Shown here piece by piece: positions 24,421-36,132 of a DNA stretch of 37,613 nucleotides. The stretch is from assembly GCF_000955975.1 (NCBI RefSeq), contig NZ_JYJF01000071.1, positions 1 to 37,613 on the forward strand. Reading direction: 5' to 3'. Each line of letters starts with the position of its first letter. The first letter of the stretch is position 1. Both the position numbers and the translations under genes were made by a program. This DNA comes from Saccharothrix sp. ST-888 (GTDB taxonomy: Bacteria > Actinomycetota > Actinomycetes > Streptomycetales > Streptomycetaceae). The notes beneath the pieces were generated by a model. It ran no database searches. It was not told the DNA's origin and saw only the letters and a program-made list of their open reading frames with translations.

Positions 24421-24813
24421 TCAGAACTTCCGGAAGCCGCGCGCCTCTTCGGCCGCCGCGACCACCTCGGCCAGCGCCGCCCCGGCCGAGGCGGTGACGG
24501 CGGCCGCTACCGCGCCCTCCACGAACGGTGCGTCCACCAGCACCGCCCCGTCCCTCGGATGGTCCTCCAGCACGGTCCGCGCGGTGAGCACCGAGCTGCC
24601 GAGGTCCGGCAGGACGACCACCCCGGCGCCGCCGTCCGCCTCCGCCAGCGCGCGGACGATCAGGTCGTAGCTGGTGCCGAGACCGCCGTCCCCGGTGCCC
24701 GCGGCGACCGCCACCGGAACGGCGTCGGACCCGAGTTCGGTGAGGAGCTCGCGCAGTCCGGCCGCCATGGCGGGGCTGTGCGAGACGAGAACGATACCCA
24801 CGTGCTTGCCCAT
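24421..24813 (-). CDS. dhaM: PTS-dependent dihydroxyacetone kinase, phosphotransferase subunit DhaM
   Basis: A 130-residue EIIA-Man-like protein: GIVLVSHSPAMAAGLRELL, with the phospho-acceptor His as H12, then LGTSYDLIVRAL, GAGVVVLPDLGSSVLTARTVLE and DAPFVEGAVAAAVTASAG. It passes phosphate from HPr to ADP held by DhaL. It is the single-domain form; the HPr- and EI-like domains fused to E. coli DhaM are absent. TAGGGT lies 6 bp before the ATG, so the transcript may be leaderless. It is head-to-head with dhaKL with 128 bp between. Confidence 0.93.
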   Translation of the reverse strand: MGKHVGIVLVSHSPAMAAGLRELLTELGSDAVPVAVAAGTGDGGLGTSYDLIVRALAEADGGAGVVVLPDLGSSVLTARTVLEDHPRDGAVLVDAPFVEGAVAAAVTASAGAALAEVVAAAEEARGFRKF

Positions 24814-24941
24814 GCCCCGACCCTAGCCCGCAGCACCACCCGTCACTCGACGGCCAGTTCGAGACTCGGCGTGTCGTATCGCTCACCAAGCCGTGTCCGC
24901 TGGCGTAACGTCGGCTTCAAGATCTGCCGAGGGAGTGTGCC

Positions 24942-25937
24942 TTGAAGAAGCTGATCAACTCACCGGAGACCGTCCTGACGGACGCGCTGACCGGATTCGC
25001 CGCCGCCCACCCGGAGTTGGCGGTGGACATTCCCAACCGGGTGATCACCAGAGCGGTCCGGCCGAGCGGCCCGAAGGTCGCCCTGATCTCCGGCGGCGGC
25101 AGCGGCCACGAGCCGCTGCACGGCGGTTTCGTGGGGCCGGGCATGCTCGACGCCGCCTGTCCCGGCGAGGTGTTCACCTCCCCGGTGCCCGACCAGATGC
25201 TGACCGCCGTCCGGGCGGTGCACAGCGGCGCGGGTGTGGTCCTGATCGTGAAGAACTACACCGGCGACGTGATGAACTTCCAGCTCGCCGCCGAGCTGGC
25301 CGCCGAGGAGGGTGTCGAGATCCGCACCGTCCTGGTCAACGACGACGTCGCGGTGGAGGACTCGACCTGGACGGCCGGCCGCCGCGGCACCGGTGCGACC
25401 GTGATGGTGGAGAAGATCGCCGGTGCGCTGGCCGAGCGCGGCGCGGCGCTGGACGAAGTGGCCGAACTCGGCCGGCGGGTCAACGCCGCCTCCCGGTCGT
25501 TCGCCGTCGCGCTCACGGCAGCGACCGTACCGGCAGCCGGAAAGCCGGGCTTCGACCTGCCGGAGGACGAGATCGAGGTCGGCGTGGGCATCCACGGCGA
25601 GCCGGGGCGCCGCCGCGAACGGCACCGCCCGGCCGCCCAGCTCGCGGCCGAGGTGGTGGACACCATCCTCGCCGACCACGAGCTGACCGTGGGCGACGAG
25701 GTGATCGCCCTGGTCAACGGGCTCGGCGGGACACCGCTGCTGGAGCTCTACGTGGTCTACGGGGAGGTCCGGGCCCGGCTCGCCGAGCGCGGCATCCACA
25801 TCGCCCGCAACCTGGTCGGCAACTACGTCACCAGCCTGGACATGGCGGGCTTCTCCCTGACTCTGACCAAGGCCGACGGCGAACTGCTGGAGCTGTGGGA
25901 CGCCCCGGTGGCCACCCCGGCCCTGACCTGGTCCTGA
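24942..25937 (+). CDS. dhaK: Dihydroxyacetone kinase subunit DhaK
   Basis: A 331-residue substrate-binding subunit. The start is TTG 24942, with GGGAG 7 bp upstream, giving MKKLINSPETVL, the usual DhaK start. Family blocks: ISGGGSGHEPLHGGFVGPGMLDAACPGEVFTSP, VKNYTGDVMNF, NDDVAVEDS, GRRGTGATVMVEKIAGA. The His that binds dihydroxyacetone covalently is in GVGIHGEPG and falls at residue 218, as in E. coli. The end KADGELLELWDAPVATPAL is typical. It works with DhaL (43 bp downstream) and DhaM to make dihydroxyacetone phosphate for glycolysis. Confidence 0.96.
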   Translation: MKKLINSPETVLTDALTGFAAAHPELAVDIPNRVITRAVRPSGPKVALISGGGSGHEPLHGGFVGPGMLDAACPGEVFTSPVPDQMLTAVRAVHSGAGVVLIVKNYTGDVMNFQLAAELAAEEGVEIRTVLVNDDVAVEDSTWTAGRRGTGATVMVEKIAGALAERGAALDEVAELGRRVNAASRSFAVALTAATVPAAGKPGFDLPEDEIEVGVGIHGEPGRRRERHRPAAQLAAEVVDTILADHELTVGDEVIALVNGLGGTPLLELYVVYGEVRARLAERGIHIARNLVGNYVTSLDMAGFSLTLTKADGELLELWDAPVATPALTWS

Positions 25938-25980
25938 CCCCGATCCGTCCCTGTCGATCCGTCCCTGGAGGAGTACCGAA

Positions 25981-26601
25981 GTGGACACCGAACTCGCCGT
26001 CGCCTGGATCCGGGAGATCGCTGCCGCCGTCGAGCAGCAGGAGTCGTACCTCACCGAGCTGGACTCGGCGATCGGCGACGGCGACCACGGCAGCAACCTT
26101 CGCCGCGGCTTCACCGCCGTCGTCACGGCGCTGGACACGCTGGAGGCCGACTCCGTGGGAGCGGTCCTCGCCAAGACCGGCACCACCCTGATCTCCAAGG
26201 TCGGCGGGGCCTCCGGGCCGCTGTACGGGAGCGCGTTCCGGGCCATGGGCAAGGCGCTGCCGCAGGCCACGGCCACCCCGGCCGAGCTGGCCGTCGCGCT
26301 GGCCGAGGGCCTGCTGGCCATCCAGCAGCTGGGCGGGGCAAAGCCCGGCGACAAGACCATCGTGGATGCCTGGACACCGGCCCTCGCCGCATTCGAGGCG
26401 GCTGCCGCCGACGGTCTGCTCGCCGCGGCGGAGGCCGCGGACGCGGCCGCCGCCCAGGGTGCGCGGGACACCGTGCCGCTCCAGGCCCGCAAGGGGCGCG
26501 CCTCCTACCTGGGTCCCCGCAGCACCGGCCACCAGGACCCGGGCGCGACCTCGACGGCCCTGATCCTGCACGCCCTCGCGGACACCGCCCGCGCCGCCTG
26601 A
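25981..26601 (+). CDS. dhaL: Dihydroxyacetone kinase subunit DhaL
   Basis: A 206-residue nucleotide-binding subunit. The GTG start 25981 has GGAGGAG 7 bp upstream. The Mg-ADP site is LDSAIGDGDHGSNLRRG, with the three Asp residues D28, D33 and D35 in the same spacing as the E. coli metal ligands. Also seen: GTTLISKVGGASGPLYGSAF, GGAKPGDKTIVDAWTPA and RKGRASYLGPRSTGHQDPGATS, all DhaL hallmarks. Here ADP is a tightly bound cofactor rephosphorylated by DhaM, not exchanged. Same operon as dhaK. Confidence 0.96.
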   Translation: MDTELAVAWIREIAAAVEQQESYLTELDSAIGDGDHGSNLRRGFTAVVTALDTLEADSVGAVLAKTGTTLISKVGGASGPLYGSAFRAMGKALPQATATPAELAVALAEGLLAIQQLGGAKPGDKTIVDAWTPALAAFEAAAADGLLAAAEAADAAAAQGARDTVPLQARKGRASYLGPRSTGHQDPGATSTALILHALADTARAA

Positions 26602-26662
26602 ACCGTCCGCACCACGCGGTGTGCCCGGCAGGTTCACCTCCCGGACGGCGGCCGGCGGCAGG

Positions 26663-27853
26663 TCACCCGATCTTCGACCGGTCGTGGTCGGTCCGGGAGA
26701 TCAGCAGCAGCAGCGCGTCGTCGTCGAGCTCCCCGCCGGTGTGCGTCAGCAGGTCCGCGTAGATCCGCCCGACCGCGCTCTCCAGCTCCGCCTCCGAGCG
26801 GGCCGCGTCCCGCACCAGCGGGCCGACCCGCTCGGTCAGCGGATAGAACTCGCCCGAGTCGTGGTGCCTGGCCTCGATCACGCCGTCGGTGCACAGCACC
26901 AGGACGTCGTCGGGCCCGAACGGCAGGCTGACGCTGTTCGGCGACCCGCTCGCGAGCTTGCCGAGACCCAGCGGCACCCACGGATCGGCGGCCTCCAGCA
27001 CCGTCACCGTCCCGTCCGGCCCGACCCTGATCGGCGGGACGTGCCCGTAGTGCAGCAGTTCCATCGCCCCCGGCCGGCGGAACTCGGCGAACAGCGCGGT
27101 GGTGAACTCCCCGTCGGGCACGTGCCGTTCCACGCTCGCCTCGATCCGGGACGCCACCGCGAGCAGACCGTTCTCGTCGTACGCCGCCTCGCGGAAGGCG
27201 CCGAGCACCACGGCTGCGGTCTGCACGGCCCCGAGACCCTTGCCCCGGACGTCGCCGACCAGCACCCGGGTGCCGTGCGGGGTGTCGAGCACCGAGTACA
27301 GGTCCCCGCCGATCCGCGCCGCGTCCGCCGCCGACACGTACCGGACGGCCAGCCGCAGCGGCCCGACCGACGGCCCCGGCAGGCTGAGCAGGGCCCGCTG
27401 GGCGGCCTCGGCCACCGAGCTGACGGCGGCGTACGCGGCGGCCCGGTGCATACGCAGGCGGGCCAGCCAGGCGCTGAACACCGTCAACACGACGTAGCTG
27501 AGAATCGCCCCGAAGAGGAACCGGCCGTCCTGCAGGTTGTCCATCTGGTCGTAGTAGCTCAGCCCGAGCAGTGCGAAGAAGCCGAGCGAGCAGACCAACA
27601 GCAGTTCGGCGGGGCGCAGCGTGAGGGCGGCGATCGACGGCACCATCACCATCAGCGGCGCCAGATAGCGGTCCTGCCCGGAGAAGAAGTCGGTGACCGA
27701 GACCGCCAGGATCGCGAGCAGTGCGGGGGTGGCACGGCGCCGGAAGGACAGGTCCTGCAGGTCGGTGGCGAGGAGCGCACTCTCCCGCCTGGCCTGCGGC
27801 AACCCGGCCGGCCGGGGCTTCGCGGGTGACTGGGCACGGCGATTCCGGAACAC
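26663..27853 (-). CDS. Membrane-bound SpoIIE/PP2C-type serine phosphatase
   Basis: A 396-residue protein. The N-terminal part (about 35-130) has three or four hydrophobic helices (ATPALLAILAVSV, LAPLMVMVPSIAALTL, LLLVCSLGFFALLGLSY, FLFGAILSYVVLTVFSAWLA). The C-terminal 220 residues are a SpoIIE/RsbU-type PP2C domain: ADAARIGGDLYSVLDTPHGTRVLVGDVRGKGLGAVQTAA with the metal-binding Asp residues, EFTTALFAEF, YGHVPPIRV, and LVLCTDGVIEAR with the later Asp pair in LDDDALLLL. Such proteins control sigma factors or anti-sigma antagonists by removing phosphate. No partner anti-sigma gene is nearby. GTG 27853 has no ribosome site, but TATGTT lies 6 bp upstream, beside a 17-bp palindrome. Confidence 0.9.
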   Translation of the reverse strand: MFRNRRAQSPAKPRPAGLPQARRESALLATDLQDLSFRRRATPALLAILAVSVTDFFSGQDRYLAPLMVMVPSIAALTLRPAELLLVCSLGFFALLGLSYYDQMDNLQDGRFLFGAILSYVVLTVFSAWLARLRMHRAAAYAAVSSVAEAAQRALLSLPGPSVGPLRLAVRYVSAADAARIGGDLYSVLDTPHGTRVLVGDVRGKGLGAVQTAAVVLGAFREAAYDENGLLAVASRIEASVERHVPDGEFTTALFAEFRRPGAMELLHYGHVPPIRVGPDGTVTVLEAADPWVPLGLGKLASGSPNSVSLPFGPDDVLVLCTDGVIEARHHDSGEFYPLTERVGPLVRDAARSEAELESAVGRIYADLLTHTGGELDDDALLLLISRTDHDRSKIG

Positions 27854-27859
27854 ATACCG

Positions 27860-27919
27860 AACATATCGGAGGAATCCTCCGAATGCGCCATGCGCAGATA
27901 TCCATAATCATGACTGATT
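27860..27919 (-). promoter_or_regulatory. Phosphatase promoter with three stacked palindromes
   Basis: Reading upstream from the gene: -10 box TATGTT (27860-27865); palindrome TCGGAGGAATCCTCCGA (27866-27882), which fills exactly the 17-bp spacer; TGCGC-CAT-GCGCA (27884-27896); AATCA-TGAC-TGATT (27906-27919). The segment is much richer in A/T than the genes around it. Confidence 0.5.
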
Positions 27920-28160
27920 GTCCGAATTGCCTTACCGTACGGGTCGCGCCCCGGTCCGCCGCGGGATGAAGGGAAGACGACCGCAGATGTCCGGACCCCG
28001 GCAGCACCCCGCACCCGAGGCGGCCCGCTCCGGCCGCTCGCCCCAACGGGTGGTCCCGACCTCACGCCGGAACCACCCGTCGCGGCGCACCGACAACTGC
28101 AGGAGCAGCCGCCCCCGATCCCCTCGGCCCACCGAGGGCGCGGACTGCGACGCACACCAC

Positions 28161-28196
28161 ATTCCTTGCCCAAGGAATACCCCCTAGGGGTATTGT
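28161..28196 (+). promoter_or_regulatory. CsoR-type copper operator and promoter of copZA
   Basis: The core CCCCTAGGGG (28181-28190) inside ATAC...GTAT matches the CsoR copper-sensor operator pattern. A second palindrome, ATTCCTTG-CC-CAAGGAAT (28161-28178), overlaps its left side. A promoter can be drawn as TTGCCC (28166-28171), 19 bp, TATTGT (28191-28196), which would put the operator between the two boxes. Confidence 0.75.
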
Positions 28197-28272
28197 GTTC
28201 GAGCAGACAGAAGCGCGAACCCAGCCAGCGTCCGAGCATCCCCGCTCGGGCGGAACCGATCCGGAGGCCCCG

Positions 28273-28491
28273 ATGTCCAGCACCATCACGTACACCGTCA
28301 GCGGCATGAGCTGCGGCCACTGCGAGAAGTCGATCAGCGAGGAGGTCTCCGCGCTTCCCGGTGTGATCGAGGTCGCCGCCGACACCAAGGCCGGCACGGT
28401 GACGATCTCCTCCCAGTCCCCCCTGGACGAGGGCGCCGTGCGCGCCGCCGTCGACGAGGCCGGCTACGAACTGGTCGGCCCGGCCGCCTGA
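28273..28491 (+). CDS. copZ: Copper chaperone CopZ
   Basis: A 72-residue heavy-metal-associated (HMA) domain protein. ATG 28273 has GGAGG 5 bp upstream. The metal site is GMSCGHC (C14, C17). The rest shows the ferredoxin-like fold: KSISEEVSALPGVIEVAADTKAGTVTI and AVRAAVDEAGYEL. It carries Cu(I) in the cytosol and hands it to CopA, encoded 71 bp downstream. It follows a CsoR-type operator, so it should be induced by copper. Confidence 0.95.
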   Translation: MSSTITYTVSGMSCGHCEKSISEEVSALPGVIEVAADTKAGTVTISSQSPLDEGAVRAAVDEAGYELVGPAA

Positions 28492-28496
28492 GCCAC

Positions 28497-28531
28497 CGTA
28501 CGGGGGCGCGCCCCCGACGCGCCCCCGTACG
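28497..28531 (+). terminator. Strong hairpin between copZ and copA
   Basis: A perfect 14-bp inverted repeat, CGTACGGGGGCGCG / CGCGCCCCCGTACG, with a 7-base loop, 5 bp after the copZ stop. It has no T-run. It may partly stop transcription or shield copZ mRNA, giving more chaperone than pump. Confidence 0.7.
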
Positions 28532-28562
28532 CTCGCACCGAGGCCAGCAAGGAGCAACGAGC

Positions 28563-30815
<2,253 letters not shown>

Positions 30816-30838
30816 CCGGCTGCCCGACCGGGTGGACC

Positions 30839-30859
30839 GGCACGGCCCGGCCGGGTGCC
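30839..30859. terminator. Weak hairpin between convergent copA and SDR genes
   Basis: GGCAC and GTGCC flank a CCCGGCCGGG palindrome in the 59-bp gap. GC-rich but short; low confidence. Confidence 0.35.
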
Positions 30860-30874
30860 CGACGGCCTCGGCGC

Positions 30875-31594
30875 TCAACGCCCGAGCAGCTCGCCGCCGT
30901 TGCAGTGCAGGATCTCGCCGGTGATGAACCCGGCCTCCGGCGAGGCCAGGAAGTAGACGGCCGCCGCGACCTCCCCGGTCTCGCCGATCCGGCCGAGCAG
31001 TGTCCGGGAGGCCCGCCGGGACACCTCGGCGTCGTCCAGTCTGGGTCCGAAGAACTCGGTGCCCGCGACCGTTCCGGGGGCCACGATGTTGGCGGTGATG
31101 CCGGAGGGGCCGAGCTGGGCGGCCAGGAAGTGGTTCCAGGCGTGCAGCGAGGCCTTCGCGGCACCGTAGGAGCCGGCCCCGCGCAGGGCGGCGATCGAGC
31201 TGACCGTGACCACCCGGCCGGTGCCCTGGGTCAGCCGGTCCCGGATCGACTCGGTGAGCATCACCACGGTGAGCACGTTGCGCTCGAAGTCCCCGCGCCA
31301 GCGCGCCAGTACGGCGTGCGGACCGGCGCCGATCACGGTCTCCCGGCTGCCCGCGTTGTTGACCAGCACGTCGACCTGCTCCGGCAGTCCGGCCAGCGCG
31401 TCCTCGACGGCGTCCGGGTCGGCCAGGTCGCAGACCAGCGGGGTGACGTTGGCGCCCAGGTCGGTGGCGGCCCGTTCCAGCACCGCACGTCGGCGGCCGA
31501 CGATCACGACCTGCTCGCCCGCCTCGGCGAAGCGCCGGGCCACCTCGTACCCGATACCCGTGCCGCCACCCGTGACGACGACATTTCTGGCCAT
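30875..31594 (-). CDS. Short-chain dehydrogenase/reductase
   Basis: A 239-residue NAD(P)-dependent oxidoreductase. ATG 31594 has GGGAG 7 bp upstream; a longer frame to 31675 is not needed by the fold. Cofactor loop TGGGTGIG (8-15), acidic CDLAD (55-59), NNAG (79-82), catalytic S132/S133, Y143 and K147 (VSSIAALRGAGSYGAAK). The Ser-Tyr gap is two residues shorter than usual. The arginines after strand 2 (GRRR, 33-36) suggest NADPH. The ending FITGEILHCNGGELLGR is typical of classical SDRs. Substrate unknown. Confidence 0.92.
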   Translation of the reverse strand: MARNVVVTGGGTGIGYEVARRFAEAGEQVVIVGRRRAVLERAATDLGANVTPLVCDLADPDAVEDALAGLPEQVDVLVNNAGSRETVIGAGPHAVLARWRGDFERNVLTVVMLTESIRDRLTQGTGRVVTVSSIAALRGAGSYGAAKASLHAWNHFLAAQLGPSGITANIVAPGTVAGTEFFGPRLDDAEVSRRASRTLLGRIGETGEVAAAVYFLASPEAGFITGEILHCNGGELLGR

Positions 31595-31704
31595 CTGCGC
31601 ACTCCCTCCCTGCCCCGCCGCCGCTGCTTCAAGAAGCGCGGTCGGTCCGTACCGGATTGGCACGATTCCTATCACGCTGGGTTGTCGCGTCTGCGGGGAG
31701 GGTG

Positions 31705-31827
31705 ATGCCGTGCGCTGCGGAAGGTGTGGTATGGGCGGGGGTACGAGTGCACACAGAGCGTGGCGAGAGCCAACTCACACCCCCTCGGCGTAACTTTGCG
31801 CCCCCAGATACGTCTTACCTTTTGTAG
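31705..31827 (+). CDS. Possible 40-residue small ORF
   Basis: ATG 31705 is preceded by GGGGAGGG and reads through 40 codons to TAG, ending PPRRNFAPPDTSYLL. The ribosome site is close to the start (2-4 bp). The peptide is basic, has no membrane helix and matches nothing I recognise. Its codon use is mixed, with several rarer codons (GTA, CGA, ACA, TTT, CTT, TTG), so it may be chance. It is divergent from the SDR gene and could also be a leader peptide. Confidence 0.2.
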   Translation: MPCAAEGVVWAGVRVHTERGESQLTPPRRNFAPPDTSYLL

Positions 31828-32038
31828 TGCGGCAGCTTTTTGGTGGGCGGCGACGCGGCGAACGGCTTCACGTCGTCGCAGGGCCACCGCTGTCGCCGAC
31901 GGGGCTCCGGCGGGCCCCGGGACGACTGCCGACCGGTTCGGCGGTCTCGCGCACGACGCCGGGGTGCGGCCGGTCAGGAACGCTTTGAGCGGCCGTTCCC
32001 GACTCGGCCGCCCTCGGGCGTCGTGCGCCGTTGCGTCG

Positions 32039-32071
32039 AAGGGCCCGGCTGCCATGAGCAGCCGGGCCCTT
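32039..32071 (-). terminator. Citrate synthase terminator
   Basis: AAGGGCCCGGCTG / CAGCCGGGCCCTT, a perfect 13-bp stem with a 7-base loop, 13 bp beyond the gltA stop. Confidence 0.85.
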
Positions 32072-32084
32072 CGGATTGCCTGCG

Positions 32085-33374
32085 TCAGCGAGCGTCGAGG
32101 CCGACGTAGTCGCGGATCTCCACGCCGGTGTAGATCTGACGCGGACGGCCGATACGGCTGCCCGGGTCGTTGATCATCTCGTGCCAGTGGGCGATCCAGC
32201 CCGGCAGCCGGCCGAGGGCGAACAGCACGGTGAACATGCTGGTCGGGAAGCCCATGGCGCGGTAGATCAGGCCGGTGTAGAAGTCCACGTTCGGGTAGAG
32301 CTTGCGCGAGATGAAGAACTCGTCGTTCAGCGCGTGCTCTTCCAGCTTGAGCGCGATCTCCAGCAGCTCGTCGGACTTGCCGAGCTGGCCGAGGACCTCG
32401 TGCGCCAGGATCTTGACCTGCGCGGCACGCGGGTCGAAGGCCTTGTACACGCGGTGACCGAAGCCCATGAGCTTCACGCCGTCCTCGCGGTTCTTCACCT
32501 TGCGGATGAAGCCGTCGACGTCGCCGCCGTCCTTCTGGATCTGCTCCAGCATCTCCAGGACGGCCTGGTTGGCGCCACCGTGCAGCGGGCCCCAGAGCGC
32601 CGAGATGCCGGCCGAGATCGAGGCGAACTGGTTGGCGTGGCTGGAACCCACCAGGCGGACCGTGGAGGTCGAGCAGTTCTGCTCGTGGTCCGCGTGCAGG
32701 ATCAGCAGCTTGTCCAGCGCGTTGACGATGACCGGGTTGATCTCGTAGTCCTCGGCGGGGACCGCGAAGGTCATCCGGAGGAAGTTCTCGACGTAGCTCA
32801 GGTCGTTGCGCGGGTAGACGAACGGCTGGCCGACCGACTTCTTGTACGCGTAGGCGGCGATGGTCGGCAGCTTGGCCAGCAGGCGGACCGTCGACAGGTG
32901 GCGCTGCGCGGCGTCGAACGGGTTGTGGCTGTCCTGATAGAAGGTGGACAGCGCGCCGACGACCGAGGACAGCATCGCCATCGGGTGGGCATCGCGCGGG
33001 AAACCGCCGAAGAAGCGCTTGACGTCCTCGTGCAGCAGGGTGTGCTGCGTGATCTCGGCGTTGAACTTCTCCAGCTGATCGGCGTTCGGCAGCTCGCCGT
33101 TGATCAGGAGGTACGCGGTCTCGATGAAGCTGCCCTGCTCGGCCAGCTGCTCGATCGGGTAGCCGCGGTAACGCAGGATGCCGTTGTCACCGTCCACGAA
33201 CGTGATCGCGGACTTGTAGGCGGCGGTGTTGCCGAAGCCGTTGTCCAGGGTGACCAGGCCGGTCTGCGGAAGCAGCTTCGAGATGTCGAAGCCGGCGTTG
33301 CCCGCAGTGCTCTCAACGACGGGGTACTCGTACTCGCCGTCCTGGTACCGCAGTACTACCGATGTGTCGCTCAC
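32085..33374 (-). CDS. gltA: Citrate synthase, type II
   Basis: A 429-residue TCA-cycle enzyme that joins acetyl-CoA and oxaloacetate. The GTG 33374 start has GAGGAA about 6 bp upstream. Catalytic residues are in place: WGPLHGGAN (H265), GFGHRVYK (H307) and NVDFYTG (D364). Substrate-binding HADHEQNCSTSTVRLVGSSHAN is also intact. The N-terminal extra domain (VVESTAGNAGFDISKLL) and the length fit the larger bacterial type II enzymes. It has its own promoter region of 221 bp, with a palindrome at 33551-33564, and its own terminator, so it is probably monocistronic. Confidence 0.97.
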   Translation of the reverse strand: MSDTSVVLRYQDGEYEYPVVESTAGNAGFDISKLLPQTGLVTLDNGFGNTAAYKSAITFVDGDNGILRYRGYPIEQLAEQGSFIETAYLLINGELPNADQLEKFNAEITQHTLLHEDVKRFFGGFPRDAHPMAMLSSVVGALSTFYQDSHNPFDAAQRHLSTVRLLAKLPTIAAYAYKKSVGQPFVYPRNDLSYVENFLRMTFAVPAEDYEINPVIVNALDKLLILHADHEQNCSTSTVRLVGSSHANQFASISAGISALWGPLHGGANQAVLEMLEQIQKDGGDVDGFIRKVKNREDGVKLMGFGHRVYKAFDPRAAQVKILAHEVLGQLGKSDELLEIALKLEEHALNDEFFISRKLYPNVDFYTGLIYRAMGFPTSMFTVLFALGRLPGWIAHWHEMINDPGSRIGRPRQIYTGVEIRDYVGLDAR

Positions 33375-33550
33375 GTCTTCCTCACCGACGAAATGAATCC
33401 CTAGGTGTCCTGACTGACTCTACGATCCCCCATCCGAGGGACAGCTGCTCACCCGGGGTGGGCCGAAAAGGGCCCGGTCCTACAAAAGCTGTCGCCGCTG
33501 CCGGTATGGACCGGACAAGATCGGCGTCAGACTAGGCTCTGCCTTAAATC

Positions 33551-33564
33551 TCTTTACGTCAAGA
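33551..33564. promoter_or_regulatory. Near-palindrome upstream of citrate synthase
   Basis: TCTTTACGTCAAGA: six of seven base pairs are symmetrical. It lies about 180 bp before the gltA start and overlaps a TTGACG (minus strand) that resembles a -35 box. The surrounding bases are AT-rich. Confidence 0.45.
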
Positions 33565-33595
33565 CAACCTCGGAGCGGCAGAACCCCTTGGATGA

Positions 33596-35947
<2,352 letters not shown>

Positions 35948-36132
35948 GACGAGGCCCCTTCTCCACTCCGCTGTCGGTGACCGTCCGCTACGCACCGTAC
36001 CGCCCGGCACCGACAACCCGGGAACCCCGCCCGCCGCACCGCACGCCCGCGGCCGCGCATCACCGGTTGTGGGCACCCAGGGCAGGGCCGAGGATGCCAG
36101 AGGGGGCAGACCACGTCCGTCGAAGGATTTCC

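Larger units (their letters stand above)
27854..28272. other. 419-bp divergent region between phosphatase and copper operon
   Basis: No coding-like ORF. The left third is the AT-rich phosphatase promoter. The middle (about 27960-28150) is GC-rich, with no structure I can name. The right part holds the copper operator and promoter, and then a 5' untranslated stretch of about 70 bp before copZ. Confidence 0.6.
31595..32084. other. 490-bp region between SDR gene and citrate synthase
   Basis: It contains the citrate synthase terminator (32039-32071), an AT-richer pocket at about 31785-31850, and a possible 40-codon ORF at 31705-31827. No other structured RNA or gene is evident. Confidence 0.5.

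Noticed and set aside
31815..31871. 18-codon minus-strand ORF in the gap before the SDR gene
   Set aside because: No ribosome site and very short; probably chance.
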